Under the pieces are notes generated by a model, which was not told the DNA's origin, did not search any database, and was given only the letters and a program-made list of their open reading frames with translations. The translations under genes and the position numbers were made by a program. Of a DNA stretch of 64,000 nucleotides, positions 8,713 to 18,432 are shown piece after piece. The first letter of the stretch is position 1. The number at the start of each line of letters is the position of its first letter. The DNA is taken from the NCBI GenBank assembly GCA_017535315.1, contig JAFXUD010000009.1, forward strand, positions 1 to 64,000. The letters run 5' to 3'. This stretch comes from Victivallales bacterium (lineage in GTDB: Bacteria > Verrucomicrobiota > Lentisphaeria > Oligosphaerales > Oligosphaeraceae).

Positions 8713-8759
8713 CCCTGCATGGACGGCAGAAGGCGTTATTCTCTGCCGTCCATGCAGGG
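8713..8759 (-). terminator. strong hairpin 3' of the BPL_N-like lipoprotein gene
   Basis: Perfect 18-bp stem: CCCTGCATGGACGGCAGA (8713-8730) pairs with 8742-8759 across an 11-nt loop. It lies about 70 nt past the stop of the minus-strand gene ending at 8828. The trailing U-run is weak (TCTTGTGT), so termination is likely but not certain. Confidence 0.65.
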
Positions 8760-8827
8760 CTTGAAATACTAATGCCCAATAATATCGGGTTAGGTGTTTT
8801 GTCTAGCGCTGGATTCCACTCATTCGT

Positions 8828-10078
8828 TTATTTGCAGATCAAATCGCAAAGCTTCTCTCCCTCTATCTCATCTTGTATTACCCGAACGTTTTCATGTTTT
8901 GGCGCGAAAAGAAGGCCTGTCTTGGTGACGAGCAGTCTGCCGCCGTTTTCGACGAATTGTCTGAGCAAGGCGGCATTCTGCTCGTTGCCCAGGATGGCTT
9001 TGTAGGCATTAGAGGCTTTGTTGGGGCAGATGACGACGTCAACCTTCTCCAGAAGCTCCTTGTTGATGGCGGTGGCAAGCTGGAAGCTGATGTGCGCATC
9101 CGCGTCCAGGGCTAGGGCATTCTCCACCCAGAGCTTGGCTGGCAAGCCGTTTGAGAAGTAGGCGACGCGGATGGCGTCGGCGTCCTTTGGGGGAGTGATG
9201 GGGGTGAGTTTGCGCCCCGTGACGGCGTAGATGCTCCCGATGGCAATCGGATGGGTCTCTGGGAAGAATTCGGGATGGAAGCTGGTGGCGATGACCTTGC
9301 CCTTGCCGTATTCTCCGTAGAGCATGGCGGGTGCGCCGCCGAAGGTGATTGGTGTCTCTGGCATTTCATCGCGGTAGTAGCCGAGTTCCTCCGCCCAGCC
9401 CGTTCCAGGCTGTTCGCAGCGCTTGGAGATGGGGCCTCGGGAGTAGCGAACCTTGTAGCGTCCTGCGGGAACCTGTATCCGTTCTGCAGCCTTTTCGTTG
9501 AGCTCGACCATCAGGGTGGCGCGCAACCCGTTGCCGCCGAAGTACCATGTGTAAGGAAGCAATTTGATGCGCTCGTCGCGATTCAGTGCGCAGTGGAAGC
9601 CTGCGCACACACCGAAGTAGGAGCCGCCCGAGGCGACAAACTGCCGAACCGCCTCCGCTCCTTCCTCTTCCATGTCTTGGTATTGCAAGGCACTGGAACC
9701 GCCAGGAACCACGAGGAGCTCTTTGCCTGCCAGTTTTCCAGCCCGCAAGTCTGCACCGTCAAGAAGCGTTAGCTCCACCTGCGGAGAATGGGCAAGTATT
9801 TTCCCAAGAAGAAAGATGCCGCCTCCGCGGCTGCCGTTTCCGAGGAAATATCCCACCTTCATTGGGGCTTCTGTTTGTGGAAGTGTGCTGTCAGCTTCTG
9901 GTTGTTGGACAGTTGCTGATGATTTGCCCTGCAAGGGCATTTCTGTTTGGATTGGTTCCACGTGGCGGCAACCAGCAAACACCAGCAGGAAAAGCGCAAA
10001 CAGCACCTGCAACATTTTTATGTGATTCATTGATTTTTGTGCGTTTGACAACGGATTGACTTGAGTTTCACTTTTCAT
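8828..10078 (-). CDS. lipoprotein with two BPL_N / class I amidotransferase-like domains
   Basis: Up to 416 residues. The N terminus carries a lipobox (LLVFAGC, Cys37), so the mature protein is probably a lipoprotein. The start at 10078 has AGGG seven nt upstream; an internal ATG at 10030 gives a more usual signal length but has no Shine-Dalgarno. The first domain (about 70-270) resembles the biotin-protein-ligase N-terminal family, with VVPGGSSALQY and a nucleophile-like elbow GVCAGFH. A second, shorter Rossmann-like domain (about 300-410) contains VVICPNKAS and ENGGRLLVTKTG. Such proteins often occur with glycan-degradation genes, but their activity is not established. Whether the cysteine is catalytic cannot be told here. 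Confidence 0.65.
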   Translation of the reverse strand: MKSETQVNPLSNAQKSMNHIKMLQVLFALFLLVFAGCRHVEPIQTEMPLQGKSSATVQQPEADSTLPQTEAPMKVGYFLGNGSRGGGIFLLGKILAHSPQVELTLLDGADLRAGKLAGKELLVVPGGSSALQYQDMEEEGAEAVRQFVASGGSYFGVCAGFHCALNRDERIKLLPYTWYFGGNGLRATLMVELNEKAAERIQVPAGRYKVRYSRGPISKRCEQPGTGWAEELGYYRDEMPETPITFGGAPAMLYGEYGKGKVIATSFHPEFFPETHPIAIGSIYAVTGRKLTPITPPKDADAIRVAYFSNGLPAKLWVENALALDADAHISFQLATAINKELLEKVDVVICPNKASNAYKAILGNEQNAALLRQFVENGGRLLVTKTGLLFAPKHENVRVIQDEIEGEKLCDLICK

Positions 10079-10142
10079 TTTGTTGCCCTATATTAGAAAT
10101 ATAATAATGATTTTCCGATGACAGGCTGTATCACCAGCCCTA

Positions 10143-11282
10143 TTATGGTGTGATTTTAGCGACCCAGATGGAGTTGTCGCTACCGAAACTCATGCAGCGG
10201 CGGAAGTCGTACGGATTGGGTGCAGTGGTTTGCATCCATTCGGCGGCGATGACGAAGGCCTCGTCCTGGTTTCGCTGGCAGCAACAGAAGTTTCCCAGGC
10301 GGGCACCACGCTCAGGAACGGCAATCTGTTCTGTAGAACGGATGACGCGGAGCGCGTCCATATCGACTTCGGCGAAGAAAAGTGGGGCACGGTGGCGGAA
10401 TACGTGGTCGTTGTTTGCGCCTCTGCGCGTATAGACGAGATAGAGCCTGCCTTGCATGGTGAACCAGTGCTGCTGGGTGTTGTAGGTTCCCAACGGCGTG
10501 CCGTCATCGAAGAGCCATTCCCTGGGAGTGCCGTAGTGGAGCCCGTCGTCGGAGGTGGTGACGAAGGAGGTGGCGTCGTTGCGCAGGCACATAAAGTAGC
10601 GTCCATTGTGCGCGATGACGGATGGCTCGCCGAGGCCGCGCCCAGAAGCATATTCAAGGATGTTGCCGTATTCGAGAAGCTTCAGGCTGGCTCCATCAAA
10701 GGCGCAGTGCAGGACGAGTGAGCCAGAAAGGTCGGAACTCTGGACGGGGATGCCATCCTTGACGGCAGCGTAGGCGGGGATGAGCAGGGTGCCGTCAGGG
10801 AGTTCGATGGACTGGCCAGAGCCATTGCCGCACTTGAAGAAAGGCTCTGGCATTTTCAGAAAATCGAATGGCGTCCATTCGCCCGTTGCCTCGTCAAAGA
10901 CACTCCATGCGGTAAAGCGCGGATGCGGAGTGCTGATTCTATTGTCGTTGCGGTAGCAGACAGTGTGTCCAAGCAGGAGGAACTTGCCAGTGGCATGGTG
11001 GTATAGTGGCGTTGCATCGCACATCGCAATTTCCATATCTCCCTCAAATATGCGCCTGGCAAGGGCAGGGCAGGGGGTGATTGGCGACCAGGGGGCATCA
11101 ACGGAGGGGCGGGAGCACATTTCAAGTCCAGAGAAGATGTCGCTGCCTGACAGGCGCAGCTTCTGCGTCGTCATCAGCATGCGACCATCGGGCGCGATGC
11201 CTGCACGTGCGTGGACATAGCAGTAGCCTGTCGTACCGTCAAAACCAGTGGATATTCTTTCTTGTTTGATGTTCATGGTCAT
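10143..11282 (-). CDS. sialidase-fold (BNR-type) protein
   Basis: 379 residues with the look of a six-bladed sialidase/neuraminidase-type propeller. Blade-like motifs recur, for example LPDGTLLIPAY, GEPSVIAHNGRYFMCLRN and TTSDDGLHYGTPREW (an Asp-box-like SDDGLHY). No signal peptide is visible, so it would be cytoplasmic. That is odd for a true exo-sialidase and leaves open other glycosidases or glycan hydrolases that share the fold. It starts only 8 nt after the stop of cysA and is probably cotranscribed with the sulfate transporter. No clear Shine-Dalgarno was seen. The substrate is unknown. Confidence 0.65.
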   Translation of the reverse strand: MTMNIKQERISTGFDGTTGYCYVHARAGIAPDGRMLMTTQKLRLSGSDIFSGLEMCSRPSVDAPWSPITPCPALARRIFEGDMEIAMCDATPLYHHATGKFLLLGHTVCYRNDNRISTPHPRFTAWSVFDEATGEWTPFDFLKMPEPFFKCGNGSGQSIELPDGTLLIPAYAAVKDGIPVQSSDLSGSLVLHCAFDGASLKLLEYGNILEYASGRGLGEPSVIAHNGRYFMCLRNDATSFVTTSDDGLHYGTPREWLFDDGTPLGTYNTQQHWFTMQGRLYLVYTRRGANNDHVFRHRAPLFFAEVDMDALRVIRSTEQIAVPERGARLGNFCCCQRNQDEAFVIAAEWMQTTAPNPYDFRRCMSFGSDNSIWVAKITP

Positions 11283-11290
11283 GTGTCAGT

Positions 11291-12262
11291 TTACAGGGGG
11301 AACTCGCGTTGGACGGTAGGGGTTGCGTAGATGGTCTGGCCGTTCTTCAGGGCCAGCCTCTCATGGTCAGCATGGGAGATGGCGGCGGTGATAGGTGAAC
11401 CGTTGCAGACCAGGGCGACCTGTACCATCTGGCCAGCAGTGCGGATGGCGGTGACGGTCGCCTCAAGCCCGCCAGGTGTGGCGGAAAGTGTGATTTCGTG
11501 CGGGCGTACATAGAGTTTCTTACCATTAAACTCAAGGGTGTTCACAGTGCCGAGGAAGTCGCAGACGAAGAAGTTGGCAGGGTTGGCGTAGAGGTTGTCT
11601 GGCTCGCCCTCCTGCTCGATGTAGCCCTTGTTGATGATGACAATTCGGTCGGAGACGTCCATCGCCTCGTCCTGGTCATGGGTGACGAAGATGGTGGTGA
11701 CGCCCAAGTCCTTGTGGCGTTCGCGCAGCCAGTGGCGCAGTTCGACGCGAACCTTGGCGTCCAGGGCGCCGAAAGGCTCGTCGAGTAGCAGTACTTGAGG
11801 TGATACCGCCAGCACGCGCGCCAATGCGACGCGCTGGCGCTGTCCGCCCGAGAGCTGGTCGGGGTAGCGCTTGGAAATCCAGTCAAGCTGTATCAGTTCC
11901 AGCAGGGAGTTGACCTTTTCGCGTATCTGCTCCTCGGTGGGGCGGATGGATTTGGGGCGTGCACGGAGGCCAAAGGCGATGTTCTCGAAGACGGAGAGAT
12001 GGCGGAAAAGGGCGTAGTGCTGGAAGACAAAGCCGATTTTCCGTTCGCCAGGCCGCTGGGTGCGCAGGTCGATGCCGTCGCGCAGGACGGTGCCCGAATC
12101 GGGATGTTCCAGGCCTGCGATGATGCGCAGCAGAGTGGTCTTGCCACAACCAGATGGTCCCAGCAAGGCGACGAGCTGTCCAGTCTTGACCGAGAGACTT
12201 ATGCCGTTCAGCACTTTTGTCCCTGAATACTCCTTGTGGACATCTATGACGTCAATGCTCAT
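11291..12262 (-). CDS. cysA: sulfate/thiosulfate ABC transporter ATP-binding protein
   Basis: 323-residue ATPase that powers sulfate uptake at the inner membrane. The Walker A motif GPSGCGKT is at residues 35-42, followed by the ABC signature LSGGQRQR, Walker [13 protein letters not shown], and the switch His in [10 protein letters not shown]-terminal TOBE-like region (VRPHEITL onward) is typical of CysA and related importers. It overlaps the end of cysW by 11 nt. The preceding genes encode two permeases and a sulfate-binding protein in the canonical order. The sialidase-fold gene follows directly. Confidence 0.92.
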   Translation of the reverse strand: MSIDVIDVHKEYSGTKVLNGISLSVKTGQLVALLGPSGCGKTTLLRIIAGLEHPDSGTVLRDGIDLRTQRPGERKIGFVFQHYALFRHLSVFENIAFGLRARPKSIRPTEEQIREKVNSLLELIQLDWISKRYPDQLSGGQRQRVALARVLAVSPQVLLLDEPFGALDAKVRVELRHWLRERHKDLGVTTIFVTHDQDEAMDVSDRIVIINKGYIEQEGEPDNLYANPANFFVCDFLGTVNTLEFNGKKLYVRPHEITLSATPGGLEATVTAIRTAGQMVQVALVCNGSPITAAISHADHERLALKNGQTIYATPTVQREFPL

Positions 12263-13100
12263 TGCTATCCCTCTTCTTCTTCAATTCTGCCACAATGCGG
12301 ACGGTAAGCGTGATGACTCCCAATAGGGCCAGTAGGGTTGCGGCGGCGTTTGCGGCGGTCAGCTCGTAGTCGTTGAAAAGTGCCTCGATGTGAAGCGGAA
12401 GCGTGTTGGTTTTGCCGCGGATGTTGCCTGAGACAACCGCAACTGCACCGTATTCGCCGAGGGCGCGCGCCAGGCTGAGGATGATGGAGAACAGCAGCCC
12501 CCACTTGATTTCAGGCAGGGTGATCTTCAGGAAGATGCGCCACCAGCCTGCGCCGAGCAGCCGCGCCGCTTCCTCTTCTTGGCGGTATTGCCCCTCCATC
12601 AGCGGGAGCAGCTCGCGTGCGACAAAGGGTAGGGTCACGAAAATCGTGGCCAGAAGCAACCCAGGGAAGGCGAAAATCACCTGCACCCCATGTTCTTCGA
12701 GCCAGCCGCCAAGCGGCGCGTTCTTGCCGAGAAGCATAATGAACAGGAGACCGACGACCACGGGCGAAACGGAGAAGGGAAGGTCGAGTAGTGCCATGAT
12801 GAATCGTCTGCAGGGGAGTTGCGTATGTGTCATGCCCCAGACAAGGAGGATGCCGAAAATGGCGTTCAGCGGTACGGCGATGGCAGCCAGCTTCAGCGAC
12901 AGCAGCACAGCGACCTGCATGTCCGAGGAACGCAACAGCGTGAGATAGATGCTAGGCCCTTCGGAAAAGGCCTGCACGATGACGCTGGCGAAGGGAAGCA
13001 CGACTATCACCAGCACCACGAGCACTGCAAAGGCAATCAGGCAGCTTTTGAGCCAAGGGGCATCGGCGGTGTTTGGGGAGAATGGCCTGACTTTCTTCAT
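12252..13100 (-). CDS. cysW: sulfate ABC transporter permease CysW
   Basis: 282-residue inner-membrane permease with about six hydrophobic segments and the binding-protein-dependent transport EAA loop region ([24 protein letters not shown]). The [20 protein letters not shown] segment is characteristic of the CysW/CysT family. It overlaps the cysT stop by 4 nt (ATGA) and runs 11 nt into cysA. It should pair with CysT to form the membrane channel for sulfate or thiosulfate. Confidence 0.9.
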   Translation of the reverse strand: MKKVRPFSPNTADAPWLKSCLIAFAVLVVLVIVVLPFASVIVQAFSEGPSIYLTLLRSSDMQVAVLLSLKLAAIAVPLNAIFGILLVWGMTHTQLPCRRFIMALLDLPFSVSPVVVGLLFIMLLGKNAPLGGWLEEHGVQVIFAFPGLLLATIFVTLPFVARELLPLMEGQYRQEEEAARLLGAGWWRIFLKITLPEIKWGLLFSIILSLARALGEYGAVAVVSGNIRGKTNTLPLHIEALFNDYELTAANAAATLLALLGVITLTVRIVAELKKKRDSNEH

Positions 13101-13906
13101 TGTGCCATCCTCCTCTGTAGCATGTTGATGAGCAGAAGCATGACGAAGGAGGCGAGAAGCATCACGAGCGAGAGGGCACCCGCCCCCGTGAAATCATAAC
13201 TTTCCAGGCGGGAGACAATGAGCAGCGGGACGATTTCCGACACTTCAGGGATGTTGCCCGCGATGAAGACTACGGAGCCGTATTCGCCGACGCCGCGCGC
13301 GAACGCCATGGAGAAGCCTGTCAGCAGGGCAGGGCGCAGCGTCGGGAGGATGACGCGCCTGAATACATACCAGCGGGAAGCCCCTAGGCATGCGCCCGTC
13401 TCTTCTAGGCTGAAATCCATATTGGTGATGATGGGCTGCACGGTGCGCACGACAAATGGCAGTCCGACGAATAGCATGGCGACGAAGATGCCAGCTGGTG
13501 TATAGGCAATCTGCACGCCGATGCGTTCGAAGGCGGTTCCAAGCCACCCTTCGGGGCCGTAAAGTCCGCAGAGGGCGATGCCCGCGACAGCGGTTGGCAG
13601 GGAGAAGGGCATGTCGATAAGCGCATCAATCACCTTGCGTCCAGGGAAGGTGTATCTGGCGAGCACCCAGGCAAGCGGGAGACCGAGGAGAGTGTTGGCG
13701 AGGGCGGCGAGAAGCGATAGGCCAAAGCTAAGCTTGAAAGCGGAGATGACACGCACTGAATTAAGGGATTCCACGATGTCGTGGAATGGAACAGTCGCCA
13801 TGCGAATCGCCAGCGCTGCCATCGGTACAAGTACGATGAGGCAGACGTAGGTGAGCCCTATGCCAAGAGTCAGATGTGGTGTTAAGCTATTGTCAGGAGA
13901 TGACAT
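13097..13906 (-). CDS. cysT: sulfate ABC transporter permease CysT (CysU)
   Basis: 269-residue inner-membrane permease. It shows the family segments DMPFSLPTAVAGIALC, an EAA-type loop (LEETGACLGASRWYVFRRVI) and ARGVGEYGSVVFIAGN. Six membrane spans are expected. It starts 2 nt after the stop of the sulfate-binding protein gene and overlaps cysW by 4 nt, so the four transporter genes form one tightly packed operon. Confidence 0.9.
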   Translation of the reverse strand: MSSPDNSLTPHLTLGIGLTYVCLIVLVPMAALAIRMATVPFHDIVESLNSVRVISAFKLSFGLSLLAALANTLLGLPLAWVLARYTFPGRKVIDALIDMPFSLPTAVAGIALCGLYGPEGWLGTAFERIGVQIAYTPAGIFVAMLFVGLPFVVRTVQPIITNMDFSLEETGACLGASRWYVFRRVILPTLRPALLTGFSMAFARGVGEYGSVVFIAGNIPEVSEIVPLLIVSRLESYDFTGAGALSLVMLLASFVMLLLINMLQRRMAQ

Positions 13907-13908
13907 AA

Positions 13909-14880
13909 CTATTTTTTGGAGATTTGGTCGTAGAGTGCGCCTTCGGCAAAGTGGTCCTTGTAGGCCTTTTCCCAGCCGCCGAAGGTGCGGATGTCGATCA
14001 TCTCCATTTGCTTGAACTTCTCCAAATACTCGGCGGGGACGAGTTCAGGCCTGGATGGGCGGTAGAAGTTCTTGGCGGCGATGGTCTGCCCTGTCTGCGA
14101 ATAGAGGAAGTTCAGATACTCCTCCGCCGCTTTGCGGGTGCCTTTTTTATCGACGTTCTTATCGACGATGGAGACGGATGGTTCGGCAAGGATGCTGAGC
14201 GAAGGATAGACGATTTCAAAACCGCGTTTGGGATTTTCCTTCAGCGAGAGGAAGGCCTCGTTCTCCCACGCCAGTAGCACGTCGCCGATATTGCGTTTTG
14301 TGAAGGTGAGGGTGGCGCCCCTTGCGCCTGAATCCAGAACGGGGACGTGCTTGAAGAGCTGTCGAAGAAACTCCACTGCCGCCGTCTCGCCGCCGTGTCT
14401 TCGTCCCCATTCGTATGCGGCGAGGTAGTTCCAGCAGGCACCACCTGAGGTTTTCGGGTTGGGAGTGATGACTTTGACGTTGGGCTTCAGGAGGTCGTCC
14501 CAGTCTTTTATGCCCTTGGGGTTTCCCTGGCGGACCAGAAAAACGATGGTGGAGGTATAGGGGGAGTTGTGATTGGGGAGACGTCCCTCCCAGTCGGGCG
14601 GAATTAGCTTTGCATACTGCGCGATGGCATCGACATCGCGCCCCAGCGCGAGGGTGACCACGTCGGCGGCCAGCCCGTCGATGACGGCGCGTGCCTGCTT
14701 CCCAGAGCCGCCATGCGACTGGTCAACGTGAATCTTTCCATTGCCGATGGCGGCCCAATGCGCCTCGAATGCCTGGTTGAACTCCTTGTAGAGCTCGCGT
14801 GTCGGGTCATACGAGACGTTTAGAAGGTCACCTGCAAAAACGGCGACGCACAAAAGTAAAAACAAGGGAAATATGCGCAT
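13909..14880 (-). CDS. sbp: periplasmic sulfate-binding protein
   Basis: 323 residues with an N-terminal signal peptide (MRIFPLFLLLCVAVFAG). The frame stays open to 15156, but that extension has no signal and overlaps the upstream esterase gene, so the start is placed at 14880. The hallmark segment DQSHGGSGKQARAVIDGL, the sulfate-binding loop region (TLALGRDVDAI) and TPNPKTSGGACWNYLAA identify the Sbp/CysP family. The protein delivers sulfate or thiosulfate to the CysTWA importer encoded downstream. Confidence 0.92.
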   Translation of the reverse strand: MRIFPLFLLLCVAVFAGDLLNVSYDPTRELYKEFNQAFEAHWAAIGNGKIHVDQSHGGSGKQARAVIDGLAADVVTLALGRDVDAIAQYAKLIPPDWEGRLPNHNSPYTSTIVFLVRQGNPKGIKDWDDLLKPNVKVITPNPKTSGGACWNYLAAYEWGRRHGGETAAVEFLRQLFKHVPVLDSGARGATLTFTKRNIGDVLLAWENEAFLSLKENPKRGFEIVYPSLSILAEPSVSIVDKNVDKKGTRKAAEEYLNFLYSQTGQTIAAKNFYRPSRPELVPAEYLEKFKQMEMIDIRTFGGWEKAYKDHFAEGALYDQISKK

Positions 14881-14953
14881 GTTGAAATCTGTAGATAAAA
14901 GGTTGTGTTTTGGCGAAATTCTTACCTTCTCTTTGTCCACTGCTAAAACACCT

Positions 14954-15835
14954 TTATTGGGGCCATAGTCCGTTTTCTTCCAGGAATTTTCTGATTCGGG
15001 GGCGACTTTCCTCATAGTATTTTCCGCGATAGAAAGCTCCGTGCTTCGCGCCTTCGTATAGTTCCAGTTCGCATTTGCCACCCAGTTTATCAACATCGGC
15101 AACGTATTTTTTTGCCTGTTCAGCGGACAAAATATGGTCCAACGTCCCCAAGACAATCAACTGCGGCGGCATTCCTTCGCGCAAATGATGTGCGGGCGAA
15201 AACCTCACACCGTCCTCCTTCAAACGCCTGTAGGCGGGCTGATAACCTTTTTCACCCGTGTCAAGCACAGGGCAAAGCAATACACATGCAGCTGGTTTGC
15301 ATAATGGCTCCTGACCATCAAAACCAGGCAGTACAGCGATGCCAATGGAAAGATGGCCTCCAGCGGAACTGCCAAAGGTGATGATTTTAGCAGGATCGAT
15401 GCCTAATTCGCCAGCATGTTCCGAAACATAGCGGAAGGCCGCCTTGGCATCGGAAAGTGCACGGAACAACGTGGGTGTCGTCAAATCCTTGTCCGCCAGA
15501 CGGTAATTGACGGAAACCGCCGTGAACCCTGCATCCGCATAGTCCCTTCCCTGCAGGAAGTAGGCCTCGGCTGAGCCGCCACGCCAGCCGCCACCGTGAA
15601 TCAGCATCATCAGGGGGCGTCTGTCCGTTGCCTTCCACCCTTTCGGTAAAAAGAGGTAGAGCTCCCTTTTCTCGCCGTCATTCGTTGTGAAATAGAGCGT
15701 CTTGTCAGGCCTGGCGTCGTTTTTTGCCGCCTTCACAGCCTTTTCCTCGGCCTTCAATGCCTCCTTCTCCACCGCATTCTCTGCTGCCAGGCTGCATAAC
15801 GCTAGGCATAGAAACAAATGGTAAAATCTACTCAT
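14954..15835 (-). CDS. secreted alpha/beta hydrolase, acetyl-esterase type
   Basis: 293 residues. It has an N-terminal signal sequence (FYHLFLCLALCSLAAEN), a charged Ala/Glu/Lys-rich linker, then an esterase/lipase domain. The oxyanion loop LIHGGGW, nucleophile elbow GSSAGGH, and acid and base in LGTLDHIL and GAKHGAF complete the usual triad. AAGGAAAAGG lies upstream of the ATG. The family includes enzymes that deacetylate xylan and other polysaccharides, and a periplasmic carbohydrate-esterase role fits the other glycan genes here. It is 73 nt ahead of the sulfate transporter and 87 nt behind the GspE gene, so cotranscription with either is possible. Confidence 0.82.
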   Translation of the reverse strand: MSRFYHLFLCLALCSLAAENAVEKEALKAEEKAVKAAKNDARPDKTLYFTTNDGEKRELYLFLPKGWKATDRRPLMMLIHGGGWRGGSAEAYFLQGRDYADAGFTAVSVNYRLADKDLTTPTLFRALSDAKAAFRYVSEHAGELGIDPAKIITFGSSAGGHLSIGIAVLPGFDGQEPLCKPAACVLLCPVLDTGEKGYQPAYRRLKEDGVRFSPAHHLREGMPPQLIVLGTLDHILSAEQAKKYVADVDKLGGKCELELYEGAKHGAFYRGKYYEESRPRIRKFLEENGLWPQ

Positions 15836-15922
15836 TGCCTTTTCCTTTTGTACAAATAATACGTACTAGCAAACTTATCGGAGAGCATCCAGAAAACCAA
15901 AGAATACAATTTACGAGGAGGA

Positions 15923-17716
15923 TTACGCCTCGTCCTCATCAATGTCGTAGCTGATCTGGAAGGTGGAGGTGATGCGCTGCACCTCCTCGATGGTGGTGGC
16001 ACCCTGGTTGACTTTTGCCCATCCATCCTGCCGTAGCACCTTCATGCCGCGTTCCATTGCGGCTTTGCGAAGGTCGCTGGTGCCCGCATGTGCGGCAACC
16101 AAATCCTGCAGTTCTTCGTCAAGCAGGAAGAATTCGTAGATGGCGACACGTCCACGGTAGCCAGACTGGTCGCATTCAAGGCATCCCGCCCCTTTCCAGG
16201 CCTTCACATCCTCTGGTTCCTCGCCCAGGGTGTCGGCCATTTCGGCGCGTACCCTGCGAGGAATCTCATCGTCCTCTACCTTGCAGTGCTTGCAGATGCG
16301 GCGTACCAGTCGCTGTGCCAGCACTGCCACCAGGGAGGCTGCCACGAGATAGGGTTCAATGCCCATGTTCACCAAGCGGTTGACGGCACCGACGGAATCG
16401 TTGGTATGGAGAGTCGAGAGCACAAGGTGTCCCGTGAGGGCGGACTGGATGGCGATGTCGGCAGTTTCGTTGTCGCGGATTTCGCCGACGAGGATGATGT
16501 CGGGGTCGTGTCGGAGGATGGAGCGCAGAGCGGCTGCGAAAGTCAGACCGATTTCTGCGTGCATCTGAATCTGCGTAGTGCCTGGCAGTTCGATTTCAAC
16601 GGGGTTTTCAACGGTGATTATCTTGCGTTCTGGATTCCTGTCTCTCACGTATGCCAACGCGGCATAGAGGGTGGTGGTCTTACCAGAACCAGTGGGACCT
16701 GTGACCAAGACAATGCCATGTGGAAGGGATACCAGCTTAGTCAAAATGGCCATCTGGTATTTGCTGAGCCCCAGCTTTTCCATCTCCAGAAAGACGGAAC
16801 TGCTTGCGAGCACGCGCAAGCATATTGTCTCGCCGAAGCGGGTGGGCATGATGGAGACACGTAGGTCTGTTGGTTCGTTGTTCAGAATCAGTCGGATACG
16901 ACCATCATGAGGCAGGCGCTTTTCGGCGATGTTCAGGCGCGCCATGATTTTCAGTCGGGAGACGATGGCCTCGTGTAGATTGACCATTCCTGGTGGAACT
17001 GGGGTTTCGCGGAGCATGCCGTCGATACGGTAGCGAAGCCTGATTTTGTCGCGGAATGGCTCGATGTGGATATCGGTGGCGTGCTGTTTGATGGCCTCGG
17101 AGATGATTTCGTTGACCAATGGGATGATGGAGGCATCCTCTTCGCTTCCCGCAGGGATGTCCAGGTTTTGCTCTTCCTTGTCGTTGAAGGCATTGTCCTG
17201 GGTGTCCAACTGTGCATTCTTCCGTTCCTGGGTGATTTGGATGACCTTTCCCGCACCTAGGCCGTAGATTCTCTTCAAGGTATTGCTGACTTCATTCGGA
17301 GTGGCGATAACTGGGTCCAGGCGCAGGCCAAGAAGGAGGCGGAGGGTTTCCCTGTCGCGGATGGAGGGCGGAGTGGAAAAGGCCGCTTTCAAGGTGCCGC
17401 GTTCAAGCGAGATAGGAACGAATTGGTAGCGGAGTGCAACCTTTGGTGTGACCTTCTGAGTTGCCTCCTCGGCAATTTCTGTTTCACCAAGGATGACAAA
17501 GGGGATGCCCGTGGTCTGGCTCAAGGCACGATAGATGTGTTCCTGGGTGGAGTAACCCAGTTCCAGCAGGGCTTGGTGTGCGGGAATCTGCGAGCGGCGC
17601 ATACGGCTACGGGCCTGTGCTGCCTGCTCTTCCGTGAGTTCCTTTTCCTTGATGAGGATTTCAATGATGTCGCCGCCTAGGGCGAAGCCTGGCGCTGTTC
17701 TGCTGATATCGGTCAT
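15923..17716 (-). CDS. gspE: GspE/PilB-type assembly ATPase
   Basis: 597-residue cytoplasmic ATPase that should drive assembly of a type II secretion pseudopilus or type IV-like pilus. An MshEN-type N-terminal domain spans about residues 15-150. Walker A GPTGSGKTT is at 340-348, Walker B with the GEIRD box at about 404-415, and the His box in LSTLHTNDS. Two CxxC pairs (Cys475/478 and Cys512/515) form the zinc-binding subdomain of GspE/PilB. It is the last gene of the secretin-PilM-PilO-PilP series and overlaps the upstream gene by 4 nt. No GspF/PilC platform protein, pilin or prepilin peptidase is encoded next to it. Confidence 0.9.
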   Translation of the reverse strand: MTDISRTAPGFALGGDIIEILIKEKELTEEQAAQARSRMRRSQIPAHQALLELGYSTQEHIYRALSQTTGIPFVILGETEIAEEATQKVTPKVALRYQFVPISLERGTLKAAFSTPPSIRDRETLRLLLGLRLDPVIATPNEVSNTLKRIYGLGAGKVIQITQERKNAQLDTQDNAFNDKEEQNLDIPAGSEEDASIIPLVNEIISEAIKQHATDIHIEPFRDKIRLRYRIDGMLRETPVPPGMVNLHEAIVSRLKIMARLNIAEKRLPHDGRIRLILNNEPTDLRVSIMPTRFGETICLRVLASSSVFLEMEKLGLSKYQMAILTKLVSLPHGIVLVTGPTGSGKTTTLYAALAYVRDRNPERKIITVENPVEIELPGTTQIQMHAEIGLTFAAALRSILRHDPDIILVGEIRDNETADIAIQSALTGHLVLSTLHTNDSVGAVNRLVNMGIEPYLVAASLVAVLAQRLVRRICKHCKVEDDEIPRRVRAEMADTLGEEPEDVKAWKGAGCLECDQSGYRGRVAIYEFFLLDEELQDLVAAHAGTSDLRKAAMERGMKVLRQDGWAKVNQGATTIEEVQRITSTFQISYDIDEDEA

Positions 17717-18417
17717 TGTATGATAAATTCCTGTTTTTTTCCGCGTTTGACGACCACGTCCTTGTCTCCGAGAACGACGACCAGTTTGTCAGCGTCGAAG
17801 CTCTTGATTTGCAGGATGCCGTGAATCTTGGCACCTTCCTTGGCCGATTTTGCCTCTGTCTTTTTGCCTTGGCTGTCCAGTGCAGAGTAGAATGCTATCT
17901 GCTCTTCGGTTCCTTTGAGAAAGCCTCTGTACTGCACGGCGATTTTTCGTACATGCTTTGGCGGCTGCGGCTTTGCTGGCTGCTGTTTCTGGTCCTGCTT
18001 GGCATCTTGCTTGGGGGGCTTTTTATCCTCTTGTTTATTGTCCTTTGGCGGGTTCTTTGAAGGTTCTTGCTTTTGGGGTTGGGTGTTTTTATTCCCTTGT
18101 GGCTTCACATTCTGGTTGTTTTGAGGGGTCGGTTTGGGTGTCGGTTGGGGTGGTGTCGGAAGGGATATCTTGATATGGAAATTGAATGGATTGATGGAGG
18201 GGAGAAGATGAGCGGGTTCGATATAAGCCGTGTTGGTTGTATCGAAGAAACGATGTGGCGCCTTGGGTTTGACAGTATTCTGGGATGATCCCTCATCCTC
18301 TGTCAGCATGTTGTATGCGACGAAAGAGAGATAGGCGAGGAGGCCGATCATGACGACCGACATGAGGGTCCTTTCCCATTCCTCAGCAAGTCTTTTGAAA
18401 AGATGGTTGAAGTCCAT
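17713..18417 (-). CDS. PilP/GspC-like inner-membrane protein (pilus-like system)
   Basis: 234 residues with one membrane segment at about residues 19-37 (LMSVVMIGLLAYLSFVAY). A long low-complexity Pro/Lys/Gln linker follows (about 85-150). A compact C-terminal beta domain (about 150-234, containing VQYRGFLKGTEEQIAFYSAL and GILQIKSFDADKLVVVLGD) looks like the homology region of GspC/PilP that contacts the secretin. Position between PilO-like and GspE genes supports this. The family is assigned from architecture and context rather than clear motifs. In Akkermansia the protein in this slot is of the Amuc_1099 type. Confidence 0.6.
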   Translation of the reverse strand: MDFNHLFKRLAEEWERTLMSVVMIGLLAYLSFVAYNMLTEDEGSSQNTVKPKAPHRFFDTTNTAYIEPAHLLPSINPFNFHIKISLPTPPQPTPKPTPQNNQNVKPQGNKNTQPQKQEPSKNPPKDNKQEDKKPPKQDAKQDQKQQPAKPQPPKHVRKIAVQYRGFLKGTEEQIAFYSALDSQGKKTEAKSAKEGAKIHGILQIKSFDADKLVVVLGDKDVVVKRGKKQEFIIQ

Positions 18418-18432
18418 GTTCCCCTCCCTGCA

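Noticed and set aside
14881-15156. 92-residue N-terminal extension of the sulfate-binding protein
   Set aside because: It overlaps the esterase gene and would bury the signal peptide; the ATG at 14880 gives a normal Sbp.
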